Assembly: GCF_001668625.1 (NCBI RefSeq)
Contig: NZ_LZLJ01000088.1
Coordinates: 1-64,000, forward strand
DNA: 64,000 nucleotides
From: Mycobacterium sp. 1274756.6
Lineage (GTDB): Bacteria; Actinomycetota; Actinomycetes; Mycobacteriales; Mycobacteriaceae
Direction of reading: 5' to 3'
Shown: piece after piece, positions 50,624 to 59,707 of the stretch
How positions within the stretch are numbered: position 1 is the stretch's first letter
How the letters are laid out: the number at the start of each line of letters is the position of its first letter
Position numbers and translations under genes: made by a program
The notes under the pieces: model-generated
The model's database searches: none
Told to the model about the DNA's origin: nothing
The model's input: the letters and a program-made list of their open reading frames with translations, nothing else

Positions 50624-51534
50624 TTGCTGCCTCCTGCCACGCTCGCCATCTCCTTGGCGATCTCCTCGCCGACCTTGGTGGCCGCGGCGGTCATGATGTC
50701 CAGGTTCCCGGCGTAGGGCGGCAGGTAGTCCCCGGCGCCCTCCACCTCGACGAACGTGGTGACCAGCGCCTGCCCGCCGGAGTTGAGCGACGGTTCGTCA
50801 AACTGCGGCTCGTTGAGCAGCCGGTAGCCGGGCACGTAGGTCTGCACGTAGGACACCACGTCGTGGATCGACTGAGTGATGGCGTCGCGGTCGGCGTCCT
50901 CGGGGATGGCGCAGAAGATGGTGTCGCGCATGATCATCGGCGGGTCGGCCGGGTTCAAGATGATGATCGCCTTGCCGCGGTCGGCTCCGCCGATGGTCTC
51001 CACGCCGCGCGAGGTGGTCTTGGTGAACTCGTCGATGTTGGCCCGGGTGCCCGGACCGGCCGAGACGCTGGACACGCTGGCCACGATCTCGGCGTAGGGC
51101 ACCTTCACCACCCGCGAGACCGCGTAGACGATCGGGATGGTCGCCTGCCCGCCGCAGGTGATCATGTTGATGTTGGGGGCATCGAGGTGCTCGTGCAGGT
51201 TGGCCGGCGGGATGACCGCGGGTCCGACCGCGGCCGGGGTGAGGTCGATGGCCCGGATGCCGGCCTCCTGGTAGCGGGGCGCGGCGTCGCGGTGCACGTA
51301 GGCGCTGGTTGCCTCGAACACCAGGTCGGGTTTCTCGTCCTGGGCCAGCAGCCAGTCCACCCCCTCGTGGGTGGTCTCCAGACCGAGTTTGCGGGCCCGG
51401 GCGAGCCCCTCGCTGTTCGGGTCGATACCGACCATCCAGCGCGGCTCCAGCCACTCCGACCGCAGCAGCTTGTAGAGCAGATCGGTGCTGATGTTGCCCG
51501 ATCCGACGATGGCGACGGACGCCTTCTGCGGCAT
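50620..51534 (-). CDS. hsaG: acylating propanal/acetaldehyde dehydrogenase HsaG
   Basis: A 304-aa dehydrogenase. The NAD-binding GSGNIST lies at 11-17 and the nucleophile C127 is in [11 protein letters not shown]. HsaG converts the aldehyde from HsaF to propionyl-CoA or acetyl-CoA in a channelled complex. Its gene lies 10 bp after hsaE and overlaps hsaF by 4 bp. Length matches the family. Confidence 0.96.
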   Translation of the reverse strand: MPQKASVAIVGSGNISTDLLYKLLRSEWLEPRWMVGIDPNSEGLARARKLGLETTHEGVDWLLAQDEKPDLVFEATSAYVHRDAAPRYQEAGIRAIDLTPAAVGPAVIPPANLHEHLDAPNINMITCGGQATIPIVYAVSRVVKVPYAEIVASVSSVSAGPGTRANIDEFTKTTSRGVETIGGADRGKAIIILNPADPPMIMRDTIFCAIPEDADRDAITQSIHDVVSYVQTYVPGYRLLNEPQFDEPSLNSGGQALVTTFVEVEGAGDYLPPYAGNLDIMTAAATKVGEEIAKEMASVAGGSK

Positions 51535-51544
51535 TGTCTTCTCC

Positions 51545-52333
51545 CTACTTGTCGAAACTCAGACGGACCGAGCCGAGCCCGGTGAAATCCGCCACGAATT
51601 GGTCACCCGGGTGCGCGTCGATCGCCCGGGTCGCGGTGCCGGGCAACACGATGTCGCCGGCCTTGAGGCGCACCCCGAAGCTCTCCACCTTGCGCGCCAG
51701 CCAGGCCACCGCGGTGACCGGGTTGCCCAGCACGGCGTCGCTGCGCCCCTCGGCGACCACCTCGCCGTTGCGTTTGAGCACCGCGTCGATGTTCTTGATG
51801 TCGATGTCGGTCGGGGCCACCCGCTCGGAGCCCAGCACCCAGCCGGCCGAGGAGGCGTTGTCGGCGATGGTGTCGCAGAGCTTGATCTTCCAGTCCGCGA
51901 TGCGGGAGTCGATCAACTCGATCGCCGGGGCGAACGCCTCGGTGGCGGCCAGCACGTCGTCCTCGGTGCAGTCCGCGCCGGGCAGGTCGGCGGCCAGGAT
52001 GAAGGCCACCTCCACCTCGATCCGCGGGTACAGGTAGCGCCCGGCGGCCACCGGGGTGTCCTCGAACACCGCCATGTCGTCGAGCAGGTGGCCGTAGTCG
52101 GGTTCGTCGACGCCCATCATCTGCTGCATGGCCTCGCTGGACAGCCCCACCTTGTGCCCGACCACCCGGGCGCCCTCGGCGACCCGCTGCCGGATGTTGA
52201 TCAGCTGGATCTCGTAGGCGTCGACGACGTCGATGTCGGGGTGGGCGTCGGTGAGCGGTCCGATCGCGACACGGCTGCGTTCGGCCTTGGCCAGGTCGGC
52301 GGCGAGTTCGTCGCGGACGGCGGCGCTGAGCAT
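51545..52333 (-). CDS. hsaE: 2-hydroxypenta/hexa-2,4-dienoate hydratase HsaE
   Basis: A 262-aa hydratase of the fumarylacetoacetate-hydrolase fold. The metal ligands lie in [10 protein letters not shown] and [10 protein letters not shown]. HsaE hydrates 2-hydroxyhexa-2,4-dienoate from ring A/B cleavage and passes it to HsaF. It is the first gene of the hsaE-G-F operon. A KstR box lies 56 bp upstream of its ATG, shared with kstD. Confidence 0.95.
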   Translation of the reverse strand: MLSAAVRDELAADLAKAERSRVAIGPLTDAHPDIDVVDAYEIQLINIRQRVAEGARVVGHKVGLSSEAMQQMMGVDEPDYGHLLDDMAVFEDTPVAAGRYLYPRIEVEVAFILAADLPGADCTEDDVLAATEAFAPAIELIDSRIADWKIKLCDTIADNASSAGWVLGSERVAPTDIDIKNIDAVLKRNGEVVAEGRSDAVLGNPVTAVAWLARKVESFGVRLKAGDIVLPGTATRAIDAHPGDQFVADFTGLGSVRLSFDK

Positions 52334-52389
52334 TCAGGCGTCTCCTTGTGTGTTGTGGCCGGGCAAGTAGCGCCTGGCTACCGCAATTC

Positions 52390-52403
52390 TATAACGTGTT
52401 CTA
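52390..52403. promoter_or_regulatory. KstR box between hsaE and kstD
   Basis: TATAACGTGTTCTA is a perfect TnnAACnnGTTnnA match and ends one base before the kstD ATG. The TANNNT element TAACGT (52392-52397) lies inside it with a 7-nt gap to the ATG, so bound KstR would cover the -10 and the start site of a leaderless kstD message. Confidence 0.85.
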
Positions 52404-52404
52404 C

Positions 52405-54096
52405 ATGACTAGTCAGGAGTACGACGTCGTTGTGGTCGGCAGCGGAGGCGCAGGCCTGGTTGCCGCCCTGACCGCAGCTCACCAGGGACTTTCCACCATC
52501 GTCATCGAGAAGGCGCCGCACTTCGGCGGTTCGACCGCGCGATCCGGTGGCGGAGTGTGGATCCCGAACAACGAAGTGCTCAAGCGAGCAGGCGTCAAGG
52601 ACACCCCCGAAGCGGCCCGCACCTACCTGCACGAGATCATCGGCGACGTGGTGCCGGCCGAGAAGATCGACACCTACCTGCAGCGCGGCCCGGAGATGCT
52701 GTCGTTCGTGCTCAAGCACTCGCCGCTGAAGATGTGCTGGGTGCCCGGCTACGCCGACTACTACCCGGAGGCCCCCGGCGGCAAGCCGACCGGGCGCTCC
52801 ATCGAACCCAAGCCGTTCAACGCCAAGAAGCTCGGCGCCGACGAGGCGGGCCTGGAGCCGGCCTACGGCAAGGTGCCGCTCAACGTGGTGGTGATGCAGC
52901 AGGACTACGTGCGGCTCAACCAGCTCAAGCGTCACCCGCGCGGGGTGCTGCGCAGCCTGAAGGTGGGCGCGCGCACCATGTGGGCGCAGGCGACCGGCAA
53001 GAACCTGGTCGGCATGGGCCGGGCGCTGATCGCGCCGCTGCGCATCGGGCTGCAGCAGGCCGGGGTGCCGGTGCGGCTCAACACCGCGCTGACCGACCTG
53101 CTGGTCGAGGACGGCGCGGTGCGCGGGGTGTACGTGCGCGACACCACCGCCGACGCCGGGGAGCCGGAGCTGATCCGGGCCCGTCGCGGGGTGATCCTGG
53201 CCTGCGGCGGCTTCGAGCACAACGAAGAGATGCGGGTGAAATACCAGCGCGCCCCGATCACCACCGAATGGACCGTCGGCGCCAAGGCCAACACCGGCGA
53301 CGGCATCCTGGCCGGGGAGAAGCTCGGCGCCGCCCTGGACGTCATGGAGGACGCCTGGTGGGGCCCGACGGTGCCGCTGGCCGACGCCCCGTGGTTCGCG
53401 CTGAGCGAGCGCAACTCGCCGGGCTCGATCATCGTCAACATGGCCGGCAAGCGGTTCATGAACGAGTCGATGCCCTACGTGGAGGCCGTCCACCACATGT
53501 ACGGCGGCGAGTACGGCCAGGGCCCCGGCCCGGGCGAGAACATCCCGGCCTGGCTGGTGTTCGACCAGCGCTACCGCGACCGCTACATCTTCGCCGGGCT
53601 CAACCCGGGCCAGCGGCTGCCGCGCAAGTGGCTGGAGTCCGGGGTGATCGTCACCGCCGACACGCTGGAGGAGCTGGCCGCCAAGACCGCCCTGCCCGCC
53701 GAGCAGCTCGCCGCGACCGTGCAGCGGTTCAACGGCTTCGCCCGCAGCGGCGTCGACGAGGACTTCCACCGCGGTGAGAGCGTCTACGACCGCTACTACG
53801 GCGACCCGACCAACAAACCCAACCCCAACCTCGGGGCGATCGACCAGGCGCCGTTCTACGCCGCCAAGATGGTCCCCGGCGACCTGGGCACCAAGGGCGG
53901 GATCCGCACCGACGTGCACGGCCGGGCGCTGCGCGACGACGACAGCGTCATCGACGGGCTGTACGCGGCCGGCAACGTCAGCGCGCCGGTGATGGGCCAC
54001 ACTTACCCCGGACCGGGCGGCACCATCGGCCCGGCCATGACCTTCGGCTACCTGGCCGCGTTGCACCTCGCTGGTTCGCCGGCCGGAAAGGACTGA
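52405..54096 (+). CDS. kstD: 3-ketosteroid delta-1-dehydrogenase KstD
   Basis: A 563-aa FAD flavoprotein with the same length as M. tuberculosis KstD as I recall it. The FAD-binding strand-loop is VVVVGSGGAGL (from residue 7); the C-terminal GLYAAGNVSAPVMGHTYPGP closes the FAD domain. KstD introduces the C1-C2 double bond in 3-oxosteroids. I use the ATG at 52405; an open frame extends upstream across the KstR box but is not supported. No SD site is present, in line with a leaderless mRNA. Confidence 0.96.
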   Translation: MTSQEYDVVVVGSGGAGLVAALTAAHQGLSTIVIEKAPHFGGSTARSGGGVWIPNNEVLKRAGVKDTPEAARTYLHEIIGDVVPAEKIDTYLQRGPEMLSFVLKHSPLKMCWVPGYADYYPEAPGGKPTGRSIEPKPFNAKKLGADEAGLEPAYGKVPLNVVVMQQDYVRLNQLKRHPRGVLRSLKVGARTMWAQATGKNLVGMGRALIAPLRIGLQQAGVPVRLNTALTDLLVEDGAVRGVYVRDTTADAGEPELIRARRGVILACGGFEHNEEMRVKYQRAPITTEWTVGAKANTGDGILAGEKLGAALDVMEDAWWGPTVPLADAPWFALSERNSPGSIIVNMAGKRFMNESMPYVEAVHHMYGGEYGQGPGPGENIPAWLVFDQRYRDRYIFAGLNPGQRLPRKWLESGVIVTADTLEELAAKTALPAEQLAATVQRFNGFARSGVDEDFHRGESVYDRYYGDPTNKPNPNLGAIDQAPFYAAKMVPGDLGTKGGIRTDVHGRALRDDDSVIDGLYAAGNVSAPVMGHTYPGPGGTIGPAMTFGYLAALHLAGSPAGKD

Positions 54097-54097
54097 C

Positions 54098-54958
54098 ATG
54101 CCCATCGATCTCGACGCCGCGCTCGGCGCGGAGTTCGGCGCCGTGGACTTCTCCTGGAGCGCCACCAACGTCCAGCTCTACAACCTCGCCCTGGGTGCCG
54201 GGTCGGATCCGATGGACCCGCAGGAGCTGAGCTACGTCGTCGACCGCACCCCGCAGGTGCTGCCGACGTTCGGTTGTGTGGCAGCGTCATTCGACGCCGT
54301 CGACCCGCCGAAGGTGAGCTGGCCGGGCATCGACATCGACCTGGCCAAGATCCTGCACGCCTCGGAGCGGGTCAGCGTGCCCGCGCCGCTGCCGCCGTCG
54401 GGGCAGGCCCGCTCGGTGAGCCGCATCGTCGGCGTGTGGGACAAGGGCAAGGCCGCGGTCGTGGACCTGGAGACCACCGTCACCGCCACCGACGGCACCC
54501 CGCTGTGGACCCAGCAGCGGTCGATCTTCGCCCGCGGCGAGGGCGGTTTCGGCGGTGAGCGCGGCCCGTCCGGGCCGGGCGGCCCGCCCGAGCGCGACCC
54601 GGACCTGCAGGTCGACATCCCGGTGCTGCCGCAGCAGGCGCTGATCTACCGGCTGTGCGGAGACCGCAACCCGCTGCACTCCGACCCGGCGTTCGCCGCC
54701 GGCGCGGGGTTCGACCAGCCGATCCTGCACGGGCTGTGCACCTACGGGATGACGTGTAAGGCGATCGTCGACGCCGCCCTCGACGGTGACGCCGGCGCGG
54801 TGCGCAGCTTCGGTGCGCGCTTCGCCGGGGTGGTGTTCCCCGGCGAGACCCTGCGCGCCCGGCTGTGGACCGAGGGCGACTCGGTGCTCGCCACGGTGAC
54901 CGCGCCGGGCCGCGACGACGCCGTGGTGCTCTCGGGCGTGGAGTTGGTGCGGGCCTAG
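54098..54958 (+). CDS. chsH3: steroid enoyl-CoA hydratase, MaoC-type, ChsH3 (Rv3538-like)
   Basis: A 286-aa double hot-dog hydratase. The N-terminal hot-dog is degenerate; the C-terminal half has the hydratase-2 motif with RLCGDRNPLHSDPAFAA and HGLCTYG carrying the Asp/His pair. ChsH3 hydrates steroid enoyl-CoAs to the stereoisomer opposite to that formed by EchA19. Its ATG is 1 bp after the kstD stop, so it is in the same transcript. The 3' end overlaps the convergent ltp2 by 4 bp. Confidence 0.9.
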   Translation: MPIDLDAALGAEFGAVDFSWSATNVQLYNLALGAGSDPMDPQELSYVVDRTPQVLPTFGCVAASFDAVDPPKVSWPGIDIDLAKILHASERVSVPAPLPPSGQARSVSRIVGVWDKGKAAVVDLETTVTATDGTPLWTQQRSIFARGEGGFGGERGPSGPGGPPERDPDLQVDIPVLPQQALIYRLCGDRNPLHSDPAFAAGAGFDQPILHGLCTYGMTCKAIVDAALDGDAGAVRSFGARFAGVVFPGETLRARLWTEGDSVLATVTAPGRDDAVVLSGVELVRA

Positions 54959-56115
54959 CCCAGGATCAGCCCGGAGGTGGGCACGCCGGTGCCGGCGGTG
55001 ACCAGCACGTGCTCGACGCCGTCGACCTGGTTCACCGAGGTGCCGCGCAGCTGGCGCACCCCTTCGGCGATGCCGTTCATCCCGTGGATGTAGGCCTCAC
55101 CGAGCTGGCCGCCGTGGGTGTTGATCGGCAGCCGGCCGCCGAGCTCGATCGCACCGCCGGCGATGAAGTCCTTCGCCTCACCCTTGCCGCAGAACCCCAA
55201 CTCCTCCAACTGGATCAGCGTGTACGGGGTGAAGTGGTCGTAGAGCACCGCGGTCTGGATGTCGGCGGGACTGAGCCCGGATTGGGCCCACAGCTGCCGA
55301 CCGACCAGGCCCATCTCGGGCAGGCCGAGTTCGTCGCGGTAGTAGGAGTACATGGTGAACTGGTCGGCGCCCGAGCCCTGGGCGGCGGCCTCGATGATCG
55401 CCGGCCGGTGCTTGAGGTCGCGGGCCCGCTCCGGGGTGGTGACCACGATGGCCACCCCGCCGTCGGTCTCCTGGCAGCAGTCCAGCAGCCGCAGCGGGTC
55501 GGCGATCATCCGCGAGCTCTGGTGGTCCTCGATCGTGATCGGTTTGCCGTAGAAGTGCGCCTTGGGGTTGGTCGCGGCGTGCTTGCGGTCGGCCACCGAC
55601 ACCACCCCGAAATCGGCGCTGGTAGCGCCGTATTCGTGCATGTAGCGCCGCGCCACCATCGCCACCGACGCGGCCGGGGTGGACAGCCCGTGCGGGTAGG
55701 ACCAGCTGTACTCCACGCCGCGGGAGTCCGCGTTGACCGTCAGCCCGGTCATCACCTGACCGAACCGGAACTCCGAGCGTTCGTTGAAGGCCCGATAGGC
55801 CACCACCACCTCGGCCACCCCGGCGGCCACCGCCAGCGCCGCCTGCTGCACGGTCGCCGCGGCGGCCCCACCGCCGTAACCGATCTGGGAGAAGAAGCTC
55901 AACTCCCCCATCCCGGTCGACCGCGCGACCGCGGTCTCCAGGTTGGAGTCCATGGTGAAGGTGACCAGGCCGTCGACGTCGGCGGGGGTCAAGCCCGCGT
56001 CGTCGAGGGCGTCGAGCACCGCCTCGGTGGCCAACCGCAGTTCGCTGCGACCGGACTCCTTGGAGAAGTCGGTGGCGCCGATCCCGGCGATCGCCGCTTT
56101 GCCGGACAACATCAC
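54955..56115 (-). CDS. ltp2: thiolase-fold steroid aldolase Ltp2
   Basis: A 386-aa SCP-x/thiolase-fold protein that cleaves 17-hydroxy-pregnene-carboxyl-CoA to a 17-keto steroid and propionyl-CoA when bound to the DUF35 domain of ChsH2. The segments IGATDFSKESGRSE and NTHGGQLGEAYIHG mark the fold; the Cys of true thiolases is not at its usual place. It is the last gene of the igr-type operon and overlaps chsH1 by 4 bp. Confidence 0.94.
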   Translation of the reverse strand: MMLSGKAAIAGIGATDFSKESGRSELRLATEAVLDALDDAGLTPADVDGLVTFTMDSNLETAVARSTGMGELSFFSQIGYGGGAAAATVQQAALAVAAGVAEVVVAYRAFNERSEFRFGQVMTGLTVNADSRGVEYSWSYPHGLSTPAASVAMVARRYMHEYGATSADFGVVSVADRKHAATNPKAHFYGKPITIEDHQSSRMIADPLRLLDCCQETDGGVAIVVTTPERARDLKHRPAIIEAAAQGSGADQFTMYSYYRDELGLPEMGLVGRQLWAQSGLSPADIQTAVLYDHFTPYTLIQLEELGFCGKGEAKDFIAGGAIELGGRLPINTHGGQLGEAYIHGMNGIAEGVRQLRGTSVNQVDGVEHVLVTAGTGVPTSGLILG

Positions 56116-56513
56116 GCCTCCCCGATGGTCAGTGTGGCGGTGGCGACCACATGGTCGCCGAGGCTGTTGGCGCCGACGACTTTCACGGTGATCAGCCCGT
56201 CCTCGACCGCGGTGACCTCACCGGTGAACGTCACGGTGTCGTAGGCGTACCACGGCACGCCCAGGCGCAGCCCGATGGAGCGGATCACCGCGTTGGGTCC
56301 GGCCCAGTCGGTGACGTAGCGCTGCACCAGACCGGTGTCGGTGAGGATGTTGACGAAGATGTCCTTGGAGCCCTTGGCCTGCGCCTTGTCCCGGTCGTGG
56401 TGGACGTCCTGGTAGTCACGGGTGGCGATCGCGGTGGAGACGATGAACGTCGGGTCGCCGTAGATCTTCAGCTCGGGCAGCTTGGTGCCCACGGTTGTGG
56501 TCGGAGTGCTCAT
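56112..56513 (-). CDS. chsH1: ChsH1, small MaoC-like subunit of steroid enoyl-CoA hydratase
   Basis: A 133-aa hot-dog protein (ATG 56513). It has the DYQDVHHDRDKAQAKG pattern with the catalytic Asp/His of the ChsH1-ChsH2 hydratase. It pairs with the MaoC domain of ChsH2 in an alpha2-beta2 complex that hydrates the C3 side-chain enoyl-CoA. It overlaps chsH2 by 4 bp (ATGA). Confidence 0.92.
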   Translation of the reverse strand: MSTPTTTVGTKLPELKIYGDPTFIVSTAIATRDYQDVHHDRDKAQAKGSKDIFVNILTDTGLVQRYVTDWAGPNAVIRSIGLRLGVPWYAYDTVTFTGEVTAVEDGLITVKVVGANSLGDHVVATATLTIGEA

Positions 56514-57466
56514 GCCCGCGGCTCCCAGGCGTACAGGGTCCAGGCCGGGCCGGTGTCGCCGGCCGGGAAGTCCAGATACGTTGCCTGCACCGGCATTCCG
56601 ATGCGCACCTCGTCGGGTCCGACGCCGCGCAGTTCGCCGAGCATCCGCACCCCTTCCTCGAGTTCGACCAGCGCGATGATGAACGGCAACGAGCGGCCGG
56701 GCACCTTCGGCGCGTGGTGCACGACGTAGGAGAAGACGCTGCCTCGCCCGGAGGCCACCACGTAGTCGGTGGTCTCGGTCTTGTCGGCCCACACCGCCGG
56801 CACCGGCGGGTGCTGCAGGGAACCGTCCGGGCGGCGCTGGATCCGCAGTTCGTGGGCGGCCACCCCGTCCCAGAAGAACTTGGTGTCCCGCGAGTAGGCG
56901 GGCCGCATCATCTTGGCCGGGTCCAGGTCCTCGGGCACCGCGGCGGGCGCCTCGGCGCCCTTGTCGCGGGGAACGAATTTCAGGATCCGCCAGTCCATGT
57001 CGGCGACGGACTCCTCGCCGACCCACCAGCGGATCTTCTGGTTGATGAAGTAGCCCTCACCCAGGCCGGTCTGCTTGGGTCCGATCACGTCGGTGACCTC
57101 GGCGGTCACGCTGACCTCTTCACCGGGCCGCAGGTAGCGGTGGTAGGTCTGCTCGCAGTTGGTGGCCACCACCCCGACATAGCCTGCGGCGTCGAACAGT
57201 TCGATGATCTTGCCGAGCGGGTCGTCGTCGGGGCGGACGCCGCCGAGGCCCATCATCGTCCACACCTGGATCATCGCCGGGGGCGCGACGACGCCCGGGT
57301 GGCCGGCCGTCTTGGCGGCCGCCTCGTCGACGTAGATCGGGTTCTCGTCGCCGATGGCGTCCACCCAGTGGTGGATCATCGGCTGGTTCACCGGGTCCCG
57401 GCCGAAGCGCGGCTTGCTGCGGCCGGCGGCCAGCAGCGTGTCGATGCCAGCCTGCAGGTCGCTCAT
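56510..57466 (-). CDS. chsH2: ChsH2, MaoC-DUF35 fusion subunit
   Basis: A 318-aa fusion of an N-terminal MaoC hot-dog domain (about residues 1-165) and a C-terminal DUF35 OB-fold (about 185-318). The DUF35 part has FFWDGVAAHELRIQRRPDG where typical family members have a four-Cys zinc ribbon; no ribbon cysteines are present. The DUF35 domain docks Ltp2 and channels product. ATG 57466 overlaps chsE2 by 4 bp. Confidence 0.93.
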   Translation of the reverse strand: MSDLQAGIDTLLAAGRSKPRFGRDPVNQPMIHHWVDAIGDENPIYVDEAAAKTAGHPGVVAPPAMIQVWTMMGLGGVRPDDDPLGKIIELFDAAGYVGVVATNCEQTYHRYLRPGEEVSVTAEVTDVIGPKQTGLGEGYFINQKIRWWVGEESVADMDWRILKFVPRDKGAEAPAAVPEDLDPAKMMRPAYSRDTKFFWDGVAAHELRIQRRPDGSLQHPPVPAVWADKTETTDYVVASGRGSVFSYVVHHAPKVPGRSLPFIIALVELEEGVRMLGELRGVGPDEVRIGMPVQATYLDFPAGDTGPAWTLYAWEPRA

Positions 57467-58626
57467 CGGGGCACCCGCGGCACTTTGAGACCGGCAGCGG
57501 CGATCATCTCGCGCATCACCTCGTTGACGCCGCCGCCGAAGGTGATCACCAGGTTGCGTTTGGTCTGCGCGTCCAGCCAGTCCAGCAACTCCGCGGTGGG
57601 CGGGTCGGCGGGATTGCCGTAGCCGCCGACGATCTCCTCGGCCAGCCGGCCGGCGTACTGGATGCGTTCGGTGCCGAACACCTTGGTGGCGGCGGCGTCG
57701 GCGACGTCGATGATCTCGCCCGCGGCGGCGACCTGCCAGTTGAGCAGTTCGTTGATCCGGAACATGGCGTGGATCTCGGCCAGACCGCGACGCACCGCGT
57801 CGTGGCTGATCGGTGCCACCCAGTCGCTGCCGGGCTGATTCGCCCAGGCGTGCACACGGTCGTAGATGGCGCCGAACCGGCCGGCCGGCCCGAGCATGAC
57901 CCGCTCGTTGTTGAGCTGGGTGGTGATCAGCTTCCAGCCGCCGTTCTCCTCGCCGACGAGCATGTCGGCCGGGACGCGCACGTCGCTGTAGTAGGTGGCG
58001 TTGGTGTGGTGCGCCCCGTCGGACAGGATCATCGGCGTGAACGAGTAGCCGGGATCCTTGGTGTCGACGATGAAGATCGAAATGCCCTTGTGCTTCGCGG
58101 CATTCGGGTCCGTGCGGGCGGCCAGCCAGATGTAGTCGGCGTCGTGGGCGCCGGTGGTGAACACCTTCTGGCCGTTGATGACGTAGTCGTCGCCGTCGCG
58201 GACCGCGGTGGTGCGCAGGCTGGCCAGGTCGGTACCGGCCTCCGGCTCGGAGTAGCCGATCGCGAAGTGCACCTCCCCGGCAAGGATGGCCGGCAGGAAC
58301 TTCTTCTTCTGCGCCTCGTTGCCGTAGACCTGCAGGGTCGGGCCGACGGTCTGCAGGGTGACGGCGGGCAGCGGGATGTCGGCGCGCTGCGCCTCGTTGA
58401 CGAAGATCTGCTGCTCGATCGGGCCGAAGCCCAGGCCACCGAACTCCTTGGGCCAACCCACGCCGAGCTTGCCGTCGGCACCCATCCGGCGGATGACCTC
58501 ACGGTAGGCGCCGCAGTGCCGGTCGACGGCCATCGCCTCGGCCTCGTCGGGCTTTATCAGCGTCGCGAAGTACTCGCGCAGTTCGGCTTGCAGCTTGCGC
58601 TGCTCGGGGGTCAGATCGATGAACAT
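57463..58626 (-). CDS. fadE29: acyl-CoA dehydrogenase ChsE2 (FadE29)
   Basis: A 387-aa flavin subunit. FAIGYSEPEAGTDL, GQKVFTTGAHDADYIW and TFGGGVNEVMREMIA are typical of the steroid ACAD alpha subunits. With ChsE1 it dehydrogenates the C3 (propionyl) side chain of 3-oxo-pregn-4-ene-20-carboxyl-CoA. The ATG shares one base with the chsE1 stop (TAATG), so it is coupled. The name FadE29 follows M. tuberculosis. Confidence 0.95.
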   Translation of the reverse strand: MFIDLTPEQRKLQAELREYFATLIKPDEAEAMAVDRHCGAYREVIRRMGADGKLGVGWPKEFGGLGFGPIEQQIFVNEAQRADIPLPAVTLQTVGPTLQVYGNEAQKKKFLPAILAGEVHFAIGYSEPEAGTDLASLRTTAVRDGDDYVINGQKVFTTGAHDADYIWLAARTDPNAAKHKGISIFIVDTKDPGYSFTPMILSDGAHHTNATYYSDVRVPADMLVGEENGGWKLITTQLNNERVMLGPAGRFGAIYDRVHAWANQPGSDWVAPISHDAVRRGLAEIHAMFRINELLNWQVAAAGEIIDVADAAATKVFGTERIQYAGRLAEEIVGGYGNPADPPTAELLDWLDAQTKRNLVITFGGGVNEVMREMIAAAGLKVPRVPR

Positions 58627-59684
58627 TAGGCTCCCACCTTGGTTTCCGGGCGCCGGCCGGCCGGAGTCACGATCGGCACCAGGTCGAGTCGATGGGACTT
58701 GCCGCCGAGCAGTCGGGACAGGTCCTTGATGGTCGAGTAGTAGCGGTCCATCGGGTAGTCGATGTCCATGCCCATGCCGCCGTGCAGGTGGTGGCAGATC
58801 TGCATCATCGGCGGCGCCTGGGAGGTGATCCAGTAGCCGAGCACACCGAGGTCGCTTTCGGTGAGGTCGTCCTCGCCCAGGTCGTTGGCCAACCGCCACA
58901 CCACCGAGGTCGACGCCAGGGTGATCGTGCGCGAGACGATGTAGACCTCGGAGAGCTGGGCGGCCACCGTCTGGAAGGTCGACAGCGGGCGGCCGAACTG
59001 CTCACGGCTGCCGACGTAGTCGGCGGTGAGCCGCAGCGCCCCGGCGACCAGCCCAGAGGCGTAGGCGCCGATCATGGCCAGCGCCAACTGGTTCAGCCGG
59101 TGCACGCTCGCGCCGGACAACACGTCCTCCTCGGCCACCGCGACGTCGGTGAACTCCACCACGTACTCGTCGCTGTGGTTGGAGGTCGGGGTCTTGGTCA
59201 GCCGCACCCCGTCGGCCTTCGGGGACACCACGACGACACCGGCGTCGGTGGTGACCAACATCCATTCAGCACGCTCGGCGTAGGGCACGCCTATCTTGGT
59301 GCCCGACAACCGGTTACCGGAAAATGTGGTGGCCGACTGCTCCGGCAGGGCGGCGGCCGGTTCGTTGAGGGCCGCGGTGAGCACCGCGCCCTTGGCCACG
59401 CCGGCCAGGTACCGGTCCTGCTGGGCGTCGGAGGCCAGGTCGAGGAGCGGCACCAGCGCCAGCCCCAGCGTGGCCAGGGCGGGGCTGATCGTGCCGTGCC
59501 TGCCGATCTCGGTGAGCGCGGTGGCCACCTCGGGCAGGCCGACGCCGTCACCGCCGAGGCGTTCGGGCACCGGCAGGGCGGTCACACCGCCGGAAACCAA
59601 TGCCTCCCAACTTTTCTCCCGGCTCAACACCGAGGTCACCACGTCGGCGACAGCCTGCTGCTCCGGTTCGGGAGTGAAATCCAC
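58626..59684 (-). CDS. fadE28: acyl-CoA dehydrogenase ChsE1 (FadE28)
   Basis: A 352-aa partner subunit of ChsE2. The GTG at 59684 is chosen because AAGGAG lies 7 nt upstream and the N-terminus VDFTPEPEQQAVADVV matches the known FadE28 start. Conserved segments are REQFGRPLSTFQTVAAQL and ICHHLHGGMGMD. As with FadE27, the dehydrogenase fold is present but the flavin site is completed by its partner. It follows the second P450 by 23 bp. Confidence 0.93.
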   Translation of the reverse strand: MDFTPEPEQQAVADVVTSVLSREKSWEALVSGGVTALPVPERLGGDGVGLPEVATALTEIGRHGTISPALATLGLALVPLLDLASDAQQDRYLAGVAKGAVLTAALNEPAAALPEQSATTFSGNRLSGTKIGVPYAERAEWMLVTTDAGVVVVSPKADGVRLTKTPTSNHSDEYVVEFTDVAVAEEDVLSGASVHRLNQLALAMIGAYASGLVAGALRLTADYVGSREQFGRPLSTFQTVAAQLSEVYIVSRTITLASTSVVWRLANDLGEDDLTESDLGVLGYWITSQAPPMMQICHHLHGGMGMDIDYPMDRYYSTIKDLSRLLGGKSHRLDLVPIVTPAGRRPETKVGA

Positions 59685-59707
59685 CCGTTTGCTCCTTGAT
59701 TCGATGT

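Noticed and set aside
52348-52404. N-terminal extension of KstD
   Set aside because: It would place the KstR box inside the coding region; the FAD-binding strand begins right after ATG 52405 and length then matches KstD.
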